Positions 23,213 to 32,371 are shown, counted from the stretch's first letter. The stretch is 64,000 bases of DNA from Acidaminobacter hydrogenoformans DSM 2784 (GCF_900103005.1 NZ_FMWL01000001.1:310001-374000), one strand, 5' to 3'. The notes: generated by a model from the sequence alone, not told the origin. Program-made: numbers and translations.

Positions 23213-23224
23213 TGCCGATGGTCA
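23213..23224 (-). repeat. GACCATCGGC-family repeat in the ACT gene leader
   Basis: TGACCATCGGCA on the minus strand is preceded by GTGGGGTGGG, the same context as in the copies at 16008 and 17232. It lies within the leader of the ACT-UPF0210 transcript. Confidence 0.55.
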
Positions 23225-23268
23225 CCCACCCCACACTTTTTCCCATTCGAGTTTTCAGAATTTTTCAC

Positions 23269-23277
23269 ATTATAGCA
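23269..23277 (-). promoter_or_regulatory. extended -10 promoter of the ACT-UPF0210 operon
   Basis: TGCTATAAT on the minus strand is a full extended -10 element. No strong -35 is seen at 16-18 bases. From about 23280 to 23430 I see only AT-rich sequence with no gene, RNA or terminator signal. Confidence 0.5.
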
Positions 23278-23430
23278 CAGAACCTCAGGCAATGAACAGA
23301 CTTTTATTAACATTCGTTAATATTTATTGTCGAAAGTTCGTATAATTATTTTAAATTGTATACAATAATGCGTTTTTACATTGTTTTTATCTTCGAACAA
23401 CTTAAAAATACAAACATTTACAATCTTCAA

Positions 23431-23507
23431 TGGGGGACAGGGACGCGCGGTGAGGGACAGGGCCGCGCCACGCGGCCCAGTCCCCAACCATGCGTCCCTG
23501 TCCCCCA
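23431..23507. repeat. nested inverted repeat of the GGGGACAGGG family, copy 5
   Basis: Perfect 16-base outer arms TGGGGGACAGGGACGC (23431-23446) and GCGTCCCTGTCCCCCA (23492-23507) enclose inner arms built from GGGACAGGGCCGCG and GCGGCCCAGTCCC. The whole 77-base stretch can fold as one long hairpin. It ends three bases before the trpA stop. No T-run follows, so it is not a standard terminator, though it could limit read-through or 3' decay. Confidence 0.8.
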
Positions 23508-23510
23508 CCA

Positions 23511-24305
23511 TCAACCCCTGATCGCGTCCTTCAGCGCCTCAATAAACGTCCCCACTGGCGCGACGGCATCAGTCCCATGCTGCGCCACTATGTCCACCAC
23601 AGCGCTGCCCACAATCACGCCATCCGCGTACCCCGCCAGCGCCTTGGCCTGGGCCGGCGACGAAATGCCAAAGCCCACCGCCGTTGGAATCTTCGCGTGC
23701 TTCCTGATCTCCCCAAAGAACGCGTCAAAATCCGTCGCGAATGCCGCCCGAGTCCCCGTAACCCCCAGGGAAGAGACGCAGTACAGGAACCCCTCGCTGT
23801 TCTCCGCAATGGCATCGATCCGGTCCCGGGACGTCGGCGCCACCAGGCTGATCAGGTGGACCCCGTGCGCCCTGGCCTCCCCGGAAATCTCCACCTGTTC
23901 CCCATAAGGCAGGTCCGGCACAATAACGCCATCAATCCCCACCCGTGCGCAGGCCTCAAAAAACCGGTCCTTGCCATAGTGCAAAATACAATTCAGATAC
24001 ATCATCAGCAGCAGCGGCGTCTTCGCCACGGTACCGCCCCGCAGCCGCGCCACCAGGTCAAAAATCCCCGGCAGCGTCGCCCCAGCCTCCAGCGCCCTGG
24101 CACTGGCCGCCTGTATAATAGGCCCCTCCGCCATGGGATCCGAAAACGGCACCCCCAGCTCCACCAGATCCGCGCCCCGGGCCACCATCTCCTTCACCAG
24201 CGCCTCCGTCGTCCCCATATCCGGGTCCCCCGCCGTCACAAACGCGATCAGCGCCTTCTCGCCGCGCCCCCTGAGGGCCTCAAACGTCGCATCAATCCTA
24301 TTCAT
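23511..24305 (-). CDS. trpA: tryptophan synthase alpha chain
   Basis: TrpA cleaves indole-3-glycerol phosphate to indole and glyceraldehyde 3-phosphate in complex with TrpB. The 264-residue protein has the catalytic Glu in [16 protein letters not shown] near residue 48 and the Asp in [11 protein letters not shown] near 130. SLGVTGTR and GFGISSPAQ form the phosphate site. The ATG at 24305 overlaps the trpB end by eight bases, with AGGGGGGAG ahead of it. It is the last gene of the trp operon. Confidence 0.97.
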   Translation of the reverse strand: MNRIDATFEALRGRGEKALIAFVTAGDPDMGTTEALVKEMVARGADLVELGVPFSDPMAEGPIIQAASARALEAGATLPGIFDLVARLRGGTVAKTPLLLMMYLNCILHYGKDRFFEACARVGIDGVIVPDLPYGEQVEISGEARAHGVHLISLVAPTSRDRIDAIAENSEGFLYCVSSLGVTGTRAAFATDFDAFFGEIRKHAKIPTAVGFGISSPAQAKALAGYADGVIVGSAVVDIVAQHGTDAVAPVGTFIEALKDAIRG

Positions 24306-25485
24306 GGATAGTCTCCCCCCTATACTTCGCCACCGACTGCACGTCCTTGTCCCCGCGCCCGGACAGGCAAATCACCATGATCTCCTCCGGCCCCATCTCC
24401 GGCGCCAGCTTTCGCGCCAGCGCCACCGCGTGGGCCGACTCGATCGCCGGAATGATGCCCTCAACCCGAGCCAGATACTCAAAGGAATCCACCGCCTCTT
24501 CGTCCGTCACCGGCAAGTACTCTGCTCTGCCGATGGTCGCCAGATACGCATGCTCCGGTCCAATCCCCGGATAATCCAGGCCAGCAGAAATGGAGTACAC
24601 CGGCATGATCTGCCCGCCATCATCCTGCAAAAACAGCGATTTCATCCCGTGAAAGACCCCAACCTCACCTTTGGTCACCGTAGCCGCGTGCATCCTGGTG
24701 TCGACGCCCCGGCCAGCCGCCTCCGCGCCAACCAGCCTGACCCCCGGTGAATCAATAAAATCATAAAACGCGCCCATGGCATTCGAGCCACCGCCCACGC
24801 AGGCAATGACACAGTCCGGCAGCCTTCCGGCAGTTTTCTCCAGCTGCGTCCGAACCTCCTCGCCAATCACCTTCTGGAAGTCCCGGACAATCATAGGAAA
24901 CGGATGCGGCCCCATGACCGACCCAATCATGTAAAACGTGGTATCTGCCTCACCCGCCCAGCAGCGGAAGGCTTCATTGACCGCGTCCTTAAGCGTCCCC
25001 GTCCCGCTTGAAACCCCCGTGACCTTGGTCCCCAGAAGCTTCATGCGGTAGACGTTGAGCTGCTGGCGCTCCATATCCTCCACGCCCATGAACACCTCGC
25101 ACTCCATGCCCAGGAGCGCCGCCGCCGTCGCCGCAGCGACCCCGTGCTGCCCCGCGCCCGTCTCAGCAATCAGACGCTTCTTGCCCATCTTCTTCGCAAG
25201 GAGTGCCTGTCCCAGAACGTTGTTGATCTTATGAGACCCCGTGTGGTTCAGGTCCTCCCGCTTCAAATAGATCTGCGGCCCGCCAAGGTCCTCGCTCATT
25301 TTACGCGCCGGATACAGCATGGACGGCCGCCCCGCGTAGCCCTCAAGCAACGCCTTCAGCTCCGCCCTGAACTCTGGCTCCTGTGAAAATTTCATATAAG
25401 CTGCCTCAAGCTCCAGCAGCGCGTTCATCAGCGTTTCAGGGACATACTGTCCCCCGTACTCACCATATCTTCCCGGTTTAATCAT
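24298..25485 (-). CDS. trpB: tryptophan synthase beta chain
   Basis: This is the PLP enzyme that joins indole and serine to make tryptophan. It has 395 residues, the usual TrpB1 length. The PLP lysine is in [20 protein letters not shown], near residue 87. The phosphate loop is [15 protein letters not shown], and [11 protein letters not shown] is the COMM-domain-side signature. The ATG at 25485 overlaps the trpF stop (ATGA). Confidence 0.98.
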   Translation of the reverse strand: MIKPGRYGEYGGQYVPETLMNALLELEAAYMKFSQEPEFRAELKALLEGYAGRPSMLYPARKMSEDLGGPQIYLKREDLNHTGSHKINNVLGQALLAKKMGKKRLIAETGAGQHGVAAATAAALLGMECEVFMGVEDMERQQLNVYRMKLLGTKVTGVSSGTGTLKDAVNEAFRCWAGEADTTFYMIGSVMGPHPFPMIVRDFQKVIGEEVRTQLEKTAGRLPDCVIACVGGGSNAMGAFYDFIDSPGVRLVGAEAAGRGVDTRMHAATVTKGEVGVFHGMKSLFLQDDGGQIMPVYSISAGLDYPGIGPEHAYLATIGRAEYLPVTDEEAVDSFEYLARVEGIIPAIESAHAVALARKLAPEMGPEEIMVICLSGRGDKDVQSVAKYRGETIHE

Positions 25486-26207
25486 GCCTGTTTCCCCCTG
25501 TCTTCTCCACTATTGTCCACACGAGCGAGCGCCGCCTGATGGGCTGCCCGCGCCAAGTCCGCCATCAGCGCCACAATGTCCTCCATCTTCCCCAGATCCT
25601 TAAACCCCTCGGTCTCAATGCCACTGGACAGGTCAATCCCAAAAGGCTCCACAGCCCTCACGGCCTCTTCAATATTTCCCGCATTCAGCCCCCCCGCCAG
25701 GAAAAACGGCTTCGTCAGCTGCGCCTTGACGCTTCGGATCATGTCCCAATCCGCCACGACACCCGTGCCGCCAGCCATCCCTGGCGTGAAGGCGTCCAGC
25801 AATAAAAGATCTACCTCCAGGCCATCCGCCGCCAGCAGCACCAATGGATCCGTGGTCCTTACCGCTTTCCAGACTTCAGGTTTTTTGCCGATGGTCCCAG
25901 CCTCCAGCCCCCCAGCCTCAAGAGCCTCCCGAACCGCCCGAATCTCTTCCGGTCCCTCGTCCCCATGCAGCTGCACCACATCCAGCCCTGCCTGCCGCAC
26001 AGCCTCGAGAATTTCTTCCAGCGGCGCGTTGACAAACACGCCCACCTTCTTAATCCCTGCCGCCAGTCCCGCTGCCAGCTGTCCCGCCAGCTCAGGACTA
26101 ACCTGCCGCTTGCTCTTTGCGAAGACAAAGCCAACATAATCCGGCCGGGTCTGATTGGCGTATTCAATATCCTCTGGACGTCTGAGCCCGCAGAATTTGA
26201 TTTTCAT
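25482..26207 (-). CDS. trpF: phosphoribosylanthranilate isomerase
   Basis: TrpF performs the Amadori rearrangement of phosphoribosylanthranilate. The start [10 protein letters not shown] holds the catalytic Cys (residue 6); the general acid Asp is in [23 protein letters not shown] and [12 protein letters not shown] are family signatures. The protein is 241 residues, longer than usual. The extra length includes LEAGGLEAG, encoded by a short tandem repeat, followed by TIGKK encoded by GACCATCGGCAAAAAA, the dispersed repeat core. The C-terminus also has an unusual charged tail ([14 protein letters not shown]). The ATG at 26207 is two bases after the trpC stop. Confidence 0.96.
   Translation of the reverse strand: MKIKFCGLRRPEDIEYANQTRPDYVGFVFAKSKRQVSPELAGQLAAGLAAGIKKVGVFVNAPLEEILEAVRQAGLDVVQLHGDEGPEEIRAVREALEAGGLEAGTIGKKPEVWKAVRTTDPLVLLAADGLEVDLLLLDAFTPGMAGGTGVVADWDMIRSVKAQLTKPFFLAGGLNAGNIEEAVRAVEPFGIDLSSGIETEGFKDLGKMEDIVALMADLARAAHQAALARVDNSGEDRGKQA
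25881..25896 (-). repeat. GACCATCGGCAAAAA-family copy inside trpF
   Basis: The minus strand reads GACCATCGGCAAAAAA in frame within trpF, encoding TIGKK. This is the same 16-base core that occurs at 16008 in a non-coding gap. [10 protein letters not shown] coding duplication lies directly before it. Confidence 0.5.
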
Positions 26208-26209
26208 GA

Positions 26210-27013
26210 TTATTGCTCAACTCCCTTTAATGCCTTTAAAGTCGATTCCACGTCCGTGCTTCTCATCAAGGTCTCCCCAATCAAAACCGCGTCCGCACCC
26301 CAGGTCCTGACCGTCTCCATGTCACGTGCATCACGGATGCCGCTTTCTGAGATGGACAGTGTGCCGGCGGGGACCATCGGCAGCAGTCTTTGGGTGGTGG
26401 AGAGCTCAACGTTGAAGGTTTTCAGGTCACGGTTGTTGATGCCTATGAGCTTCGCCCCGCAGGCTATGGCCCGGACCATCTCCGCCTCGTCGTGGACCTC
26501 CACCAGGGCATCTAAGCCCAGAGAGGCCGCCAAGGCCATAAAGGCGCGGATTTCCGCATCCGTCAGGATGGCCACAATCAGCAGCACCGCATCCGCCCCA
26601 ATCACCTTGGCCTCATAGATCTGGTAGTCGTCAAAGATGAAGTCCTTTCTTAAAATGGGCAAGGCGACGGCTTGACGTACCTGCTTCAAATAGTCGGAGC
26701 CGCCCTGAAAGTAGGCTTCCTCCGTCAGCACGGAAATGGCGCTGGCACCGCTGCGCTCATAAGCCGCCGCGGTCTCTGCCGGGCGAAAATCCGGCTGAAT
26801 CAAGCCCTTGGAAGGGGAAGCCTTCTTGACTTCGGCTATGATGGACAGGCCATCCGCCGCGATCGCCTTGGCAAAGCGACCAGGCACAGCAGCTCCGGAT
26901 GACACTGCCGCCACCGCCTCAAGCGCCAACCGCTTCATGTCCGCCCGGCTGACCTCAGAAATCTCCCTGGCCAGCTGGACCCTTCGCTTCTTTACTATTT
27001 CATCCAGTATCAT
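26210..27013 (-). CDS. trpC: indole-3-glycerol phosphate synthase
   Basis: TrpC closes the indole ring from CdRP. The 267-residue protein has FAKAIAADGLSIIAEVKKASPSKG with the catalytic Lys residues, FQGGSDYL, LPILRKDFIFDDYQIYEAKVIGADAVLLI, GINNRDLKTF and SESGI, all canonical. The ATG at 27013 lies five bases after GAGGAGG. It lies between trpGD and trpF with tight spacing. Confidence 0.98.
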   Translation of the reverse strand: MILDEIVKKRRVQLAREISEVSRADMKRLALEAVAAVSSGAAVPGRFAKAIAADGLSIIAEVKKASPSKGLIQPDFRPAETAAAYERSGASAISVLTEEAYFQGGSDYLKQVRQAVALPILRKDFIFDDYQIYEAKVIGADAVLLIVAILTDAEIRAFMALAASLGLDALVEVHDEAEMVRAIACGAKLIGINNRDLKTFNVELSTTQRLLPMVPAGTLSISESGIRDARDMETVRTWGADAVLIGETLMRSTDVESTLKALKGVEQ

Positions 27014-27025
27014 GGTTGTCCTCCT

Positions 27026-28669
27026 CTACGCGCCATACCGCTGGGTCGTGTCCACCAGCGCCTTCAGCTTTGCAAGGGCCCGGCCGCTGTCAATAGATGC
27101 CTTTGCAGCCTCAATGCCTTCTTTAAAGCTGTCCACCTTGCCGGAGGCTACCAATGCCGCCGCCGCATTCATGAGGACCACGTCCCGCTTTGGTCCCTGC
27201 ATACCGTTCAGAATGTCCAGGGTAATCTTGGCATTTTCTTCAGGCGATCCCCCTACCAGGTTCACGAGCTCGGTGGAGGTCAGCCCCATCTCTTCCGGGG
27301 TGACTGTGTACATGCGGGTCTGACCCCCTTTGATTTCGCACACCGTCGTTGGGCCAGTGAGGGTCACCTCATCAAGACCATCTGAGCCGTGAACCACCAA
27401 GGCACCCTTGACGCCCAGCTGAACCAAAACATTTGCCAGAACCTCGACGAGCTTTTCATCATAAACCCCAAGGACCATATAAGGCGCCCCCGCAGGATTG
27501 GACAGCGGGCCCAGGATATTGAAGACACTGCGCAGTCCCAGCTCCCGTCGAGGTGTTGCCGCGTGGCGCATGGAGCCGTGAAAAGCCGGCGCGAACATGA
27601 AGGTCACGTCCGTCTTCTCAAGGCAGTCCAGGGCCTGCTCCGGCGTCAGATTCAGCCTGACCCCCAGCTGCTCCAGGACATCCGCGCTGCCGGAGCGGCT
27701 GGAAACGCTGCGGTTGCCGTGCTTGGCCACCGGCTGTCCGGCACCTGCCACCACAAAGGCCGTCGTGGTCGAAATATTAAAGGTATTGCTCAGGTCGCCG
27801 CCGGTGCCCACAATGTCCACCGCCGGCAACTCGGTTTTCACCGTGGCTGCCTTGCTGATCATAGCCCGGGCAAAGCCCGTGATTTCATCCACGGATTCGC
27901 CCTTCATGCGCAGCGCCGTCATAAACGCCGCGATCTGGGCATCTGTGGCGCCGCCGTCCATGATGCAGCCCATGGCGCTCTCCGCTTCGTCCGCCGTTAA
28001 GGACCCACCCTCCGCCACAGTAAAAAGATAACGCTTCAGGGCGGACTTCTCTTCGTTGGAAACGGGCGCCTGGGCTACTGGACTTATGGCCTTCAGCCCC
28101 GCCACCTTTGTGACAAACTTGTAAAGCATGGCTTTCCCCTGAGGGGTCAGCACAGATTCCGGATGGAACTGAACACCGTATACCCCAAGGGCTGCGTTCT
28201 CTGCCGCCATGATTTCACCCTTTGAAGTCTTCGCCGTCACCTTCAGCGTCTCAGGCAGTGACGACGTCTCAAGCACCAACGAATGGTAACGGGCCACTTC
28301 GACCTTTGCCGGAAGCCCCTCGAAGAGCTTTGAGGTTGTATCCAGCTCAATCATACTGGACTTGCCATGGACCTGCTCAGATGCGTGGACGACCCGGCCC
28401 CCAAAGGCTTCGCCAATAGCCTGCAGTCCCAGGCAGACCCCAAGCATAGGGATCTTGCCCGCAAAGTGCTGGATTGCCTTGATAGTAATCCCTGCGCTGG
28501 CCGGAAAACCCGGACCCGGCGACAGAACCAGCGCCTCTGGCTGAAGGGCCTCAATCTCCGCCAACGTAATCTGGTCGTTTCTGACCACCAGCAGGTCCGG
28601 ATAAAAAGACCCAATCTCCTGGTAGAGGTTATAAGTAAATGAATCGTAATTGTCTATGATCAAAATCAC
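27026..28669 (-). CDS. trpGD: anthranilate synthase glutaminase fused to anthranilate phosphoribosyltransferase
   Basis: This bifunctional protein has 547 residues. Residues 1 to about 190 are the TrpG amidotransferase, with the nucleophile Cys in LGVCLGLQAIGEAFGG near residue 78 and the His-Glu pair in VQFHPES near 169. From about 210 onward it is TrpD, with DIVGTGGDLSNTFNIST, KHGNRSVSSRSGSADVLE and RRELGLRSVFNILGPLSNPA. The fused form occurs in enterobacteria and some other lineages; separate genes are the more usual Bacillota arrangement. The GTG at 28669 overlaps the trpE stop by four bases. Confidence 0.97.
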   Translation of the reverse strand: MILIIDNYDSFTYNLYQEIGSFYPDLLVVRNDQITLAEIEALQPEALVLSPGPGFPASAGITIKAIQHFAGKIPMLGVCLGLQAIGEAFGGRVVHASEQVHGKSSMIELDTTSKLFEGLPAKVEVARYHSLVLETSSLPETLKVTAKTSKGEIMAAENAALGVYGVQFHPESVLTPQGKAMLYKFVTKVAGLKAISPVAQAPVSNEEKSALKRYLFTVAEGGSLTADEAESAMGCIMDGGATDAQIAAFMTALRMKGESVDEITGFARAMISKAATVKTELPAVDIVGTGGDLSNTFNISTTTAFVVAGAGQPVAKHGNRSVSSRSGSADVLEQLGVRLNLTPEQALDCLEKTDVTFMFAPAFHGSMRHAATPRRELGLRSVFNILGPLSNPAGAPYMVLGVYDEKLVEVLANVLVQLGVKGALVVHGSDGLDEVTLTGPTTVCEIKGGQTRMYTVTPEEMGLTSTELVNLVGGSPEENAKITLDILNGMQGPKRDVVLMNAAAALVASGKVDSFKEGIEAAKASIDSGRALAKLKALVDTTQRYGA

Positions 28670-30162
28670 TGGAGATCCCCCGCTTCCGCAATCGCTTGAA
28701 TGACGGCCCTTGCCTTGTTCACCGTCTCTTCGTATTCATTCTCCGGTACCGAATCTGCCACAATCCCGGCGCCCGCCTGGACATAGGCCTTATTGCCTTT
28801 GAACAGCGCCGTCCGGATGGCTATGCACGTATCCATGTCGCCATTCAGCGCCAGATATCCTGCCGTTCCGCCGTAAACACCTCTTCGGTTTTCTTCCAGG
28901 TCATCAATGATTTCCATGGCTCTGACCTTAGGCGCCCCGGACAGCGTTCCCGCAGGCAGCACGGACTTCAGGACATCCAGACCATTCAGTCCAGGCCTCA
29001 GGTTACCCTCTACGTCGCTGACCAGGTGCATGACCTTGGAATAGCGCTCCACCTTCATCAGCGTTGTCACCTCGACGGAGCCAAAAGCGGCCACCCGGCC
29101 CACGTCATTGCGGCCAAGATCCACCAGCATCATGTGCTCCGCCCGTTCCTTAGGATCGTTCAGGAGCTGCGCTTCCAGCTGCTGATCTTCGGCCGGGTCC
29201 AGTCCCCGCCTGATCGTCCCGGCAATGGGCCTGGTCATGATCCGCTCATCTGTCACGCTGGCCAGCCGCTCCGGTGACGCGCCCGCAATCTCGTATTCAG
29301 GAAACTTGAAATAGTACATGTAAGGGGATGGGTTCTGCACTCTCAACACCCTGTAAACATCAAAGGCCGGCGGCGGGTTGTCCACCTCGAACCGCTGGGA
29401 CAGGACGATCTGAAACGCGTCCCCGTCGTAGATGTGACGCTGTGCCTTCCTGACCTTCTCGAGAAACGCCTCCCGGGTCGTGTCGCTGGTGGCTGCTGCT
29501 TCGCGTTCGCGGGGCTTCTTGCCATTACTGAACCTCTGCCCGCCCGCTTTGCCAATGGCTGCTGAGAGATCCTCAGACAAGTTCCTCAGCCGCTCCACCG
29601 CCAGCGTGTATTCTGCCTCAAAACCGGCGTCGCTCTTCGTCTTGGCATGGGTCATCAAAATGACTTTGTGCTTCAGGTGGTCAAAAGCTATGATTTCCTC
29701 AAAGTACATCAGGTGGATCTCCGGGAGTCCAACGGTATCTTCAGGTCCAGGTCCCAGGGTCGTCTCGACGTACCTTGCCGCGTCGTACCCAAAGACGCCC
29801 ACCAGGCCTCCTGTCAGAGGCGGGAGATGGAGGAGCTTGGGGCTCCGTTTCGTTGAAAGGAAGCTGCTGATGATGGAGAAGGGGTCGGTGACGCGGCCAT
29901 CGGCCACACTCTTCCCATCTATAGTCATGATGCCTTCCCTCAGGAGGATCTCTGACTCGGGTCTGCGGCCTATAAAGGAGTAGCGGCCCCACTGGGCGCC
30001 ATTTTCAACACTTTCTAACAGAAAGCAGTGGGTCGCGTCGTCCTTCAGGGCGTTAAACAGTTGGATGGGCGTCATCATGTCCGCCATCAGCTCGACAGCC
30101 ACCGGAACGAGGTCATAGCCCTCTGAGATGCGTTTAGCTTGCTCGAGTTCAGGAAAAATCAT
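28666..30162 (-). CDS. trpE: anthranilate synthase component I
   Basis: TrpE makes anthranilate from chorismate with ammonia supplied by the TrpG part of the next protein. It has 498 residues. The N-terminal LLES (in HCFLLESVENG) and the PSPYMYYFKFP segment belong to the tryptophan feedback site. RPIAGTIRRG, DLGRNDVGRVA and LPAGTLSGAPKVRAMEIID are the chorismate-binding signatures. The ATG at 30162 lies eight bases after GAGGAG; the GTG three codons earlier is embedded in that site. It is the first gene after the T-box leader. Confidence 0.97.
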   Translation of the reverse strand: MIFPELEQAKRISEGYDLVPVAVELMADMMTPIQLFNALKDDATHCFLLESVENGAQWGRYSFIGRRPESEILLREGIMTIDGKSVADGRVTDPFSIISSFLSTKRSPKLLHLPPLTGGLVGVFGYDAARYVETTLGPGPEDTVGLPEIHLMYFEEIIAFDHLKHKVILMTHAKTKSDAGFEAEYTLAVERLRNLSEDLSAAIGKAGGQRFSNGKKPREREAAATSDTTREAFLEKVRKAQRHIYDGDAFQIVLSQRFEVDNPPPAFDVYRVLRVQNPSPYMYYFKFPEYEIAGASPERLASVTDERIMTRPIAGTIRRGLDPAEDQQLEAQLLNDPKERAEHMMLVDLGRNDVGRVAAFGSVEVTTLMKVERYSKVMHLVSDVEGNLRPGLNGLDVLKSVLPAGTLSGAPKVRAMEIIDDLEENRRGVYGGTAGYLALNGDMDTCIAIRTALFKGNKAYVQAGAGIVADSVPENEYEETVNKARAVIQAIAEAGDLQ

Positions 30163-30293
30163 AATCTTCACTCCTCAATTGAAATCGTTTTAGTGGTGCC
30201 GCTTTTCGGATGCACCAACTTGTGTCTGCGGCTTTTTCCAGGCTGATACTGCTTATGGTGACCATTGGCCGGGAGGCCTCCAGTTTTTTGTAC

Positions 30294-30705
30294 AAAAAAA
30301 GAGCCTACCCTCCCGGTTTGGGACGATAGACTCGTGGTGCCACCCAATTTTGAGAAATAGTGCTCTCCTTCGTTCAGATACGGCACATGGCGCTCCCGGG
30401 TCTATTGCTGCGACGTCCGGCGTGCTAAGCCTTTGGAAACGCGCGGGGCTCCGCGCATTTTCAGCTTGTGCGATATCCTGTCCCTATAACGCGAGACACG
30501 CGGCTATGGATACTTCAGCGCCTCGTCACTTGACGGTCATTAGACGGTCTTTCGACCAGCCGTCGACAAGGGCGGTTCCCCATGCTCCTCACAAACCCAT
30601 TCGTACGCGGCGACTGTGCCGGCATCCCACCTCCGCCGGCTCTCTGTGACATTCGCTGATGCCTACTACTCACTTTTGCTTCAGGATCAACTCTATAACT
30701 CAATT
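30294..30705 (-). ncRNA. tryptophan T-box riboswitch leader
   Basis: This leader senses uncharged tRNA-Trp and controls read-through into trpE. On the minus strand it has a stem I with AGAGAGCCGG and a specifier region CGAATGGG, where UGG (30597-30599) is the Trp codon. The T-box UGGGUGGCACCACGAG lies at 30331-30346. The terminator is GAGTCTATCGTCCC / GGGAGGGTAGGCTC followed by TTTTTTT, from about 30333 down to 30294. The antiterminator would use the T-box and the 5' half of that stem. The leader is followed by about 130 bases to the trpE start. Confidence 0.93.
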
Positions 30706-30711
30706 TTCTGA

Positions 30712-30741
30712 ATTATACTTTAGTGGCCGCAGCTTTGTCAA
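30712..30741 (-). promoter_or_regulatory. trp operon promoter
   Basis: Consensus TTGACA (30736-30741) and TATAAT (30712-30717) boxes with an 18-base spacer lie on the minus strand. The -35 box and spacer are within the last codons of pckA and the -10 spans its stop codon. Transcription would begin near 30705, at the start of the T-box leader. Confidence 0.82.
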
Positions 30742-32296
30742 GGTTATCTTTTTTAGTCTTTTCAAATTTTTCGTAATTTTTGCTGAAGCGCTCCGCAAGG
30801 GCTTGGGCCGCCGCGTCATACGCCGCTGGGTCCTCCCAGGTGGCTCGCGGGTTCAAGATTTCTGATGGCACCCCCGGACAAGCCTTAGGGATGCTGAGCC
30901 CAAAAAATGGCTCTGTTTCAAAAGCCACCTCGTCCAGGTCGCCGTTCATGGCGGCGCCTACCATAGCCCTGGTATAGGCCAGCTTGATGCGGCTTCCCGT
31001 GCCATAACGCCCACCTACCCAGCCGGTATTGACCAGATAAGCCTTTGTACCATAGGTATCCATACGGTTTCTCAACAGATCCGCGTAAACCATAGGGTTC
31101 CTTGGGAGAAAAGGTTCCCCGAAACCCGTTGAAAACGTCGCTTCCGGCTCAGTGACGCCGCGCTCCGTGCCCGCAAGCTTACTGGTGTAACCAGACAGAA
31201 AATGATAAAGGGCCTGTTCGGTCGTCAGCCTGGAAATAGGCGGCATAACCCCAAAGGCGTCTGCCGTTAAAAAAAGAATCGTTTTGGGATGCCCGCCCCT
31301 GCCGCTTGGGACGGCCCCTGGTATGAAATCCAGCGGATACGCCGCCCGGGTATTCTCCGTCACCTGATCAGTGGTAAAGTCGCTGATCCGCGTCAGCGGG
31401 TCCATGACCACGTTTTCCAGCACCGCGCCAAAACGTACGGCGTCGAAAATCTCCGGTTCTTTGTCCCGAGTGAGCCCTATACATTTCGCATAGCAGCCGC
31501 CCTCAAAGTTGAACACCCCTTCGTCACTCCAGCCATGCTCGTCATCTCCAATCAGCTGACAGCTCGGATCCGCAGACAGCGTCGTCTTGCCCGTACCGGA
31601 CAGACCAAAGAACAGCGTCGTGTCCCCACTGGCGTTGATGTTGGCGGAGCAGTGCATTGGAAAAACCCCTGCCTCAGGCAGCAGGTAGTTCATCACGGTG
31701 AAAATCGCTTTCTTCATTTCCCCCGCGTACCGCGTCCCGCCTATGATCACGGTCTTCTCCTCCAGGTTCAGGATGACAAAAGCCTCGGACCGGGTCCTGT
31801 CCACATTCGTAAAGGCGTTGAAGCCCGGCACGCACAGCAGCGTGTACTCCGGCACATGATTTTCCAGCTCCTCTGCCGATGGTCTCACAAACAGCTGGCG
31901 CGCAAAAAGATTCTGCCAGGCATACTGGTTGATCACCGAAATAGGAATCCGATGCTTCGGATCCGTTCCGGAATACCCCTGAAATATGTAAAGGTCCCGG
32001 TCCTCAAGATAAGCCGTCAGCCGGTAATAAATCCGCCAGTACACGTCCTCCGTCATGGGCTGGTTGATCTTCCCCCACGAAATCTTGTCGTGCACGTTTG
32101 GTGAGTCCACAATAAACCGGTCCAGCGGCGAGCGCCCCGTATATTTCCCCGTCCGGATGGCCAGCGCCCCGGTGCTGGAGAGCACGCCCTCCCGGTTGAT
32201 CAGCGCCTGCTCCACCAGCCGCGCCGGCGGCAGGTTGTCAAACACATCCCCCACGTTGTAAATGGCCAATTTCTTCAGATAAGCTGTATAATCCAT
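30713..32296 (-). CDS. pckA: phosphoenolpyruvate carboxykinase (ATP)
   Basis: PckA interconverts oxaloacetate and phosphoenolpyruvate with ATP, serving gluconeogenesis or anaerobic CO2 fixation. The 527-residue protein has RTGKYTGRSPLDRF, MHCSANINASGDTTLFFGLSGTGKTTLSADP with the P-loop, LIGDDEHGW (kinase-2, Asp pair) and NVGW-type VNTGWVGGRYGTGSR. All are intact. The ATG at 32296 follows AAGGAAGG. No terminator separates it from the trp promoter, which lies in its 3' end. Confidence 0.98.
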   Translation of the reverse strand: MDYTAYLKKLAIYNVGDVFDNLPPARLVEQALINREGVLSSTGALAIRTGKYTGRSPLDRFIVDSPNVHDKISWGKINQPMTEDVYWRIYYRLTAYLEDRDLYIFQGYSGTDPKHRIPISVINQYAWQNLFARQLFVRPSAEELENHVPEYTLLCVPGFNAFTNVDRTRSEAFVILNLEEKTVIIGGTRYAGEMKKAIFTVMNYLLPEAGVFPMHCSANINASGDTTLFFGLSGTGKTTLSADPSCQLIGDDEHGWSDEGVFNFEGGCYAKCIGLTRDKEPEIFDAVRFGAVLENVVMDPLTRISDFTTDQVTENTRAAYPLDFIPGAVPSGRGGHPKTILFLTADAFGVMPPISRLTTEQALYHFLSGYTSKLAGTERGVTEPEATFSTGFGEPFLPRNPMVYADLLRNRMDTYGTKAYLVNTGWVGGRYGTGSRIKLAYTRAMVGAAMNGDLDEVAFETEPFFGLSIPKACPGVPSEILNPRATWEDPAAYDAAAQALAERFSKNYEKFEKTKKDNLDKAAATKV

Positions 32297-32371
32297 ATGA
32301 TCCTTCCTTCTGTCAAACTGTCTTTTGAACTTTCGAAGCCCCTTTGCAGTGAGCCCATTTCTCTCAAACTG

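Noticed and set aside
23490-24311. 273-codon plus-strand frame opposite trpA
   Set aside because: Arg/Pro/His-rich composition typical of a shadow frame; trpA on the other strand is unambiguous.
30350-30649. short open frames inside the trp leader
   Set aside because: The stretch is accounted for by the T-box RNA; the frames have no ribosome binding site and no conserved features, and a leader peptide is not needed for T-box control.
31289-32104. 271-codon plus-strand frame opposite pckA
   Set aside because: Shadow of a fully conserved carboxykinase gene.
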